This document shows, in pieces, positions 57,946 to 64,000 of a stretch of 64,000 nucleotides of DNA. The DNA comes from Nectonema munidae (lineage: Eukaryota; Nematomorpha; Nectonematoida; Nectonematidae). The position numbers were made by a program, and so were the translations under genes. The stretch is from the NCBI GenBank assembly GCA_030549495.1, contig JAUIRK010000752.1, positions 1-64,000 on the forward strand, given 5' to 3'. Position 1 is the first letter of the stretch; each line of letters starts with the position of its first letter. The notes under the pieces are model-generated. The model saw nothing but the letters and a program-made list of their open reading frames with translations, searched no databases and was not told the origin of the DNA.

Positions 57946-60262
57946 GTTATTTTTGTATACTAATTATATTCGTTTTCCTCAACACTATACGATCGGAATT
58001 TTTTTATCAAAAGCTTCAATAAAATCTTATTGAAAAAAAAGACAAAACAAATAACTATTATAGAAAAAGCCACATATTTTATTTAATAAAGATAAAATGA
58101 CAACTACAACTGTAGAAAGATATTAAAACTCTGAAAATTTTAATATCCATTCTCATAAACATTCCAATAAAAAGATATAAATTCAAGTTCCCTCAGTTGA
58201 TGCATCTACTCCTTCTAGTGTTGTCTATAAACTCCATGTTTAAATAGTAAGCTTTTTATTGTTTTATTTTTTCGATTATTACAACCAAAAATTACTTCAG
58301 AAAAATGGGCGTCCTCACATTTCGATTTTTTTTTGTATTTTAATTAAAATGCATAAAAGTCAAGAATTGATAGTTTTTAAAATTATTTACATCTAACATA
58401 TCGGCTGAGTAATTCCACTACTAAAATTATTACCCATAACACTCCATTTTTTAGAGTTAATTTTGTTAAAAAAATTAAAACACTACAATCACTTATTTTT
58501 TCTTTAAAAATTAAAAGTTAAACTCACTTTTTATGTGTTTCAACCATTTTTATGCAGAATTTACAAGGACTTGTGCGCGTTGTGATCCACCTTGAGCATC
58601 CTATTACTTAAAAGACTGGACAATGTCAATGTGTTTGCTCAGCTAAGCCATGCTCGTGTCCACTGCGGAAAGTCATTTCGTTGTCTCCATTTTTTTTAAT
58701 CTTTGCCAGATATAGTTGTTTCGAATAATTCAAAGCTAGTCTAAAGAAAGCTTTAGTACATATGCATCCCTATTGATTTGCGTTTCCATTTTATTTTATC
58801 CTTCCTAATAATAAAAAACGAAAAATGAAGAAACTTTAGGCAGATAATTCTTTTATTTCTGATTATCCTGTACCCTCTAACAAACAAGTCTTAACATATT
58901 TCAATTGACATTACTTACGACCTCCATCATAGACATGCACACAGCATGTGACAAGCATGACCTAATATTCTACCTCTCTTTCTTCTCATTTCATTAAATA
59001 TAACTTAAATTAAATTATCTATACACGTACTCTATTCTGTTTAGAGATTATTTAATGATAGATTTATTAAGTGCTATCCATTTATACTTAAAACAAAAAA
59101 CCACACAAACACACATTCTGTCTACAAAGCAGAGACGAATCCTAAAAAATTGATCTATGTAGGATTTTATTTTCCTAAAAGTATAATCTATGTCGCACGG
59201 AAAAATGAGCTCACGACAATTGAGCACGAGGCATTTATTAAATAAAGATAAAAAATATATTTTTAAAATGTAGATGTCTAACATAATGTTTTACTAATTT
59301 ATGATGAATTGGAAGTAAGAAAAGGTTAGTGTCCGATAAAAGATTTACAATAAATAAGTTATGCTAATTTTATTAATCCATGTTTCAAATGTTATGCACA
59401 AAAAAGCGAAAACTTAATAATGTATATGTTCCGATCATTTTGTCCATCTATGCCCATACACTTAAAATAGAAACTAGATAGATTCCAATAATTTTATTAA
59501 TTCATTTCTATACTATAAACCTATTGTGTACAAAAAGTATGCTTTTGTGGGCCAAATTGTCACGGGGTCATTCGTTGGTTCGCGATAAACTATATACAAA
59601 ATTAGTGTCGATGAAGGCTTGTTATCAAGAGCCGGGTTGGTTACTCTTCTATAGGGTACGCGCCAAATATAGTCTTTTCTGATGATGATGCGCCAAAAAA
59701 TTTTTATTCTTTTTTTGCTAAATATTAAAAGTCTCACGGATAGTCTCATAAAAAATTTTTAATGAAGAAAGACATGAATGACCCATCCACCTTTGGCGCA
59801 TGCTCTGTGAAATTGCCATTGCTGATTTTGAGGACGGGTTAGCAACAATCTTGAGCTGCTGGTCGCTTTGAAATCGCCCTAGAGCCGCAATAAAATTCGA
59901 TGAAAAATTTTAAAATCAGATTAGTAAATCGCAAACACATATGTCTCATTCAATGTACTTGGATAAAAATTATAATTTTTATTATCCGAAGCTTACAAAA
60001 AGAAGTTGGAGAAAACACTTCATTAGACTTGTTTTAGCTTGACTGAACAATCTATGCGCTTGAGGTCAAATAGTTCATTGAAATTTTTATTGAAAGAGAG
60101 GAAAACAGTCACGTCGTGGATTCTGTACAGTACGAGGCTGTAAACCAAAAAGTAGAGAGAAGATGTGACCCCTTTAAAAATTCATTTGTAAAAAACATAT
60201 AAGATTAGTATGTCCTTCTTGACACACTCTTTCATGGGTCGTCCTTGTACATTTGTTCTATA
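57946..60262. other. Intergenic between convergent genes
   Basis: AT-rich; no gene supported. GC-richer patches at 58555-58680 and 59520-59720 show no open frame with a domain; the minus frame 59513-59749 is open but unrecognised. Confidence 0.4.
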
Positions 60263-60270
60263 CTTTAACT

Positions 60271-62139
60271 CAAGGGCGCACATCGGGGGGGGGGGGGCGA
60301 AAATGACCTTCACCCCCAATAATTTTCTATAAGTAAGAGTTGCTTTAGCTTGTTTATAAAACATGTATGATGATCGCATTATAAGATGTAATGAATACAT
60401 GATAATGTAAGATAAGAGAATAAAAGAGGAAATGCAGACTTTCGAGTCAAACATATTTTACAAACGATGTGAGAGCTATATAATAATAATGTTCAGCTAT
60501 TCAAATTAATCACAGAGATTTTTTTGAAAAAATTTAGTTTCATCAATACACCAAACATTTTGCAAATATGAAAATTTGTTTGTTTTTAAATGAAAGAAAA
60601 ATAGGTTTCAATCGTTACAATTTTATATCAATGAATATTGTCAGACTCGCGTTAAAAAAAATTTTCAACAAAGGTCAATCTTTTTACGTTTGTTACATTT
60701 TGTAACATTTGAAAACTTTAATTTTTTCAAGTCAAGAAATTTTTGTTCAATAGCTATTTGGGAATGAATATTTTGACTAGCTATTCAGTTTAAAAGCAAA
60801 AATACTGTATTTGTTTAATATTTGAGCAGAGATATTTTTTATAATGTTCGATTGTTAAATTTTGTAAGTAACACTGTGCATAATTAAATCATTTTTTTAA
60901 GAAAATTTGTTGATTATTATAATAAAAATATAATATCGAAACAAAATGTTTCAGTTGTTAAAAATGTACTTGATCTATTTATGACAGCTGTCAGAATTTT
61001 ATTTGTAGACAGAGAAATAGTCAAAAAAACGCAATGATTTTCTTGTTCTCGTATACTATGATTTTTATGATTTATGTTAGTTTAAATGGTTTTTTTATTA
61101 TGATTTTGTGTTCTTAGACTTAAATAATTTTATGAAAAGTGATTAAACTACTATTTTTTGTATACTTTAATTCCTTACAAAATGTAAAAATGACAAACGT
61201 TACCAAATCACCCTATAAAGGTTAGCTACTTCAACGTTGGCATCTGCTGCTTATAAAAACTTGAAATATCAAATAAAGTGCCGATAAACTATCTCATTTT
61301 TATGCCTCTAATTATTTTGAGAAGACAGTTTCATTTTAAATTAGTGAAAATTGCTTTATTAGTTTATTTTGTCTCCTTTCTGTCTTATGTTAATTATGTA
61401 GCAAATTTTTCCATTTTGAGTAAAAGGCATCGTGGGTGTGTTTTCATTGACAAGGCACTGATGTACCGCTTGTCAAACTATGAACAATTTGGTATCATTT
61501 TTAGTTTTTGTTGAAGCTCTATAACTTTTTCTGATAGACTTTTTTTGATGCTGAGAAAAATGAAGTAATGCAATCTTAATTTATTGTTTGATTTTTGTTT
61601 GCACAATTTTATCTTTATTTTATACATTTTTTTGAGAGTCTAACTAACTTACACTTATTCTTAAACACTAAAAAGAATGAAAAAATTCTAATACGGTTTT
61701 CTAACTTTAGTTCTGTTTTACATTTTTGATAGTATTTACCTCAGAAAAGTTAATTTGGATGTGTTTTTTTTAATTTATTTTTCTTAATAAAACATTTTCA
61801 TTTTTTAGAAAGAAATGTAACAACTGAAAATTAATAATGTTTTTTTTCATTCAATAAAATTCCCAATTTTTATTGTTAATAGATATCTTTACCCCTTTCT
61901 ACACATAATTTGGAGATGGTGTGCATCTATTTGAAGTGAGAAAGAAGGAGCTATATATAAGTCCTCATGCATTGTTGGCGTTAAACTTAATAGGGCGGGG
62001 GTTAAACTTTACATTAAGCTTAATTAAGAATGAAATAGAATAGACAAGAGAGGAGTATGAATTCAGAAAAATTTGTTGTCTTTTTTGGAAGACGCTTGAA
62101 AGCCCCCTCCTCCCAATAATTTCAAAGATGTGCGCCCTG
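60271..62139. mobile_element. 1.87-kb non-autonomous TIR element
   Basis: Termini CAAGGGCGCACATC and GATGTGCGCCCTG are inverted repeats. They are followed inside by a G-run (left) and CCCCCTCCTCCC (right), plus CCCAATAATTT near both ends. Flanks CTTTAACT (60263-60270) and CTTTGACT (62140-62147) match at 7 of 8 positions, as in a hAT insertion. The interior is AT-rich with no transposase, and holds a SINE fragment (61420-61496). Confidence 0.75.
61420..61496 (-). mobile_element. tRNA-derived SINE, 3' fragment
   Basis: GTGTGTTTTCATTGACAAGG and CACTGATGTACCGCTT match the body of the copy at 23759 almost exactly. The tRNA head is missing. Confidence 0.7.
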
Positions 62140-62147
62140 CTTTGACT

Positions 62148-63643
62148 ATATTTTATACATATACCTACAATAAATGTCTGCATTTTTCTGTTTATTCTTT
62201 CATAAAAAAACAAAATGCTTCAAAATAAATGATATTTTTTATTTAAATGTCACATTTTACGTAAAGATTGAAAAACTGTTACAGTTATGTAGGACAGAAC
62301 TAGGCATTGGTCGACAACAGCCAAAGTAAATGTATACTTTTTTCTTGTGTGATTCATTTTTTACATTTTTTGATAAAATTTTCAGTCATGTGAATTTTAT
62401 AAAGGTGTTAAAAAGTATAAACTGTTTCATTTAGAATTCAAACATTTTTTTCCAAATTAACTCTCTGATAATTGTTTGATATTAGAAATTTTTTTGAAAT
62501 GATGTTTATTTATACAATATACATACTGTACACATAAAATTTTCAATTTATAATTACTCTTAATTTTACTTTATAAATTTGGGTTCTTCATAATTATAAT
62601 AAATATACCTACTTTTCCTGGTGAAAAATAAAAAAGTAGATGTTCTAAGATGGACATAATATTTCCTACATAAGAAATTCTACGAATTTTGTAAAAACGA
62701 AAGATATTTGGAAATTTTTTAGAAAGTAACTACTCATTCACTTAAAATGGCGTAACGCATTTTTTTTATTTTTACTAAACTTAAATGCAAGGGGTAAATT
62801 AATTCATTTTTTTCTTAGAAATTGTTTTAGACTTAAAGTCAATTTTTGATTTTGTTACAATAAACTTGGATTTTTTTATTTTCTTCTATAGATGACGTTA
62901 ATATTTTTTTATTTGGTGTAAAAATGAGCCTTCAAAATGTTCTAGATATTTTAATTTTAAAAATTCTTGGAAATCAAACTGAGTAAAAACGGTATATAAA
63001 CTATTTTTCACAAAACGGGAAAAAATTTTCACTCTTTTTCTATACGCGTAGTAATTAGATAACTTTGAGAAACACTTCATTTAAAAAAAACTATAAATGT
63101 TTCATTAAAAAATTTTTCTGTTCGATGATGCTACTACTAAAAAAAATCAAGTTGAAAATTTAAATGGAGCATAAAGCCATAATTCGTCCTACGTGGGTTA
63201 AACTTCGATATATTTCTACTTTTCAATAGAATTTAACTTTATTCAAACCAAGAAACAGGACTAGAGTTTAACAGACTATTGAGATGTGACGATAGCGTAA
63301 AAATCCTACAATGAACATTCAAATAAATGCGCTATAAGGACTTATCGCAAAAAAAAGCATATTTTAAAATATAATTTTATTACTCAGGTAAAGAAGACGC
63401 CATATGATGTGATAATAAATATAAGTCAAAATATAAATTCGGGTTTGACTGCGTCATCTTGAAAACTATTAAAATATGCAAATAATAACTTGTATAAATA
63501 ACAACGAGAACAACGCGTACTGAATAAAAAGACTTTCAACTCATTTTCTCCGAGCAGTGAATCGAATATTTGTGAACGGTTTGCTTGCTCTGCCAGAAGA
63601 AGGCACTCTTTGAGCGAAACGGACGATCTTCTATTGGATGGAA
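62148..63643. other. Intergenic, no gene seen
   Basis: AT-rich with many T and A runs. From 63480 the composition becomes less AT-rich toward the gene at 63644-64000, consistent with its 3'UTR. Confidence 0.4.
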
Positions 63644-64000
63644 TTAAGAAAAATCGCTAAAATGCGTTTTGAGGGTTATTCGTCTTTTTTCTCCTTTTTC
63701 AAAAAAGGCATCATTTTGACTCGAAAAAGAATCATCTTGCTTTTGTGAAGACGTTGTGGGATCGGGAGGGAAAGATTCATCTTTTCGCTTTTGAGACTGG
63801 ATCATTTGGCTGAGAACATCTTTCAATCCAGAGTTCAGACTTTCCTTGACTTCAGCGCCGAGTAGAAGTGAGATATTTTTGATGACAAAGACTTCTAGGT
63901 CTTTTACGAAAGCTTTAGCTTGGGAACCTGGGGAAAGGCTTGAAAAGAGCGTAAGGATCGTGCCTACAACAAAATTGAGTAGCTTGATCCTTTCTCTCTT
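63644..64000 (-). CDS. 3' end of an unrecognised gene, running off the window
   Basis: The minus-strand frame is open from the window edge (64000) to TAA at 63644, 118 codons. The first part alternates hydrophobic and charged residues (IKLLNFVVGTILTLFSSL, FVKDLEVFVIKNISLLLG, VKESLNSGLKDVLSQMI). The last 50 residues are polar and probably disordered (QKQDDSFSSQND). Base composition is clearly less AT-rich than the neighbouring intergenic DNA. Its 3' end faces that of SIPA1L. I do not recognise the family; the start and any upstream exons lie outside. Confidence 0.7.
   Translation of the reverse strand, partial: KRERIKLLNFVVGTILTLFSSLSPGSQAKAFVKDLEVFVIKNISLLLGAEVKESLNSGLKDVLSQMIQSQKRKDESFPPDPTTSSQKQDDSFSSQNDAFFEKGEKRRITLKTHFSDFS

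Overview
The window is strongly AT-rich eukaryotic DNA with GT-AG introns, decayed transposons, a tRNA-type SINE and no operon-like packing. The one gene identified with confidence belongs to the SIPA1L/SPAR family of Rap GTPase-activating proteins, which is found in animals, so this is an animal genome. The AT richness, small-to-medium introns (58 bp to 6.5 kb) and abundant hAT-type MITEs suggest an invertebrate. I cannot name the species from sequence alone.

Layout. 1-30.7 kb: no confident gene. It holds a hAT-transposase relic (1.55-2.0 kb), short non-autonomous elements (several with perfect 8-bp target duplications), SINE copies, a 22-bp minisatellite, a 49-bp-arm palindromic element with a decayed hammerhead-like motif, and two or three unexplained ORFs. 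30.77-57.81 kb: one SIPA1L-like gene on the + strand, which I assembled from 15 coding exons. Every splice junction has a GT-AG pair and compatible phase, and the total of 4338 nt is divisible by three (1445 residues plus stop). It encodes an S-rich N-terminus, a RapGAP domain with the catalytic Asn motif HIGND, a PDZ domain, and a long C-terminal exon ending in the family's coiled coil. The introns hold two antisense coding segments: a thyroglobulin type-1 terminal exon (38.7 kb) and an unrecognised multi-exon gene (51.9-54.05 kb) with one apparent frameshift. Introns 7 to 9 are loaded with TTAA-flanked MITEs. 57.8-63.6 kb: intergenic, mostly a 1.87-kb TIR element flanked by near-identical 8-bp repeats (60.27-62.14 kb). 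63.64-64.0 kb: the 3' end of another, unrecognised gene on the - strand, convergent with SIPA1L and running off the window.

Functionally, the SIPA1L product would switch off Rap/Ral-type small GTPases at membrane or junctional scaffolds through its PDZ and coiled-coil parts. The antisense genes inside its introns show no obvious functional link to it. No CRISPR array, rRNA or intact tRNA gene was seen.
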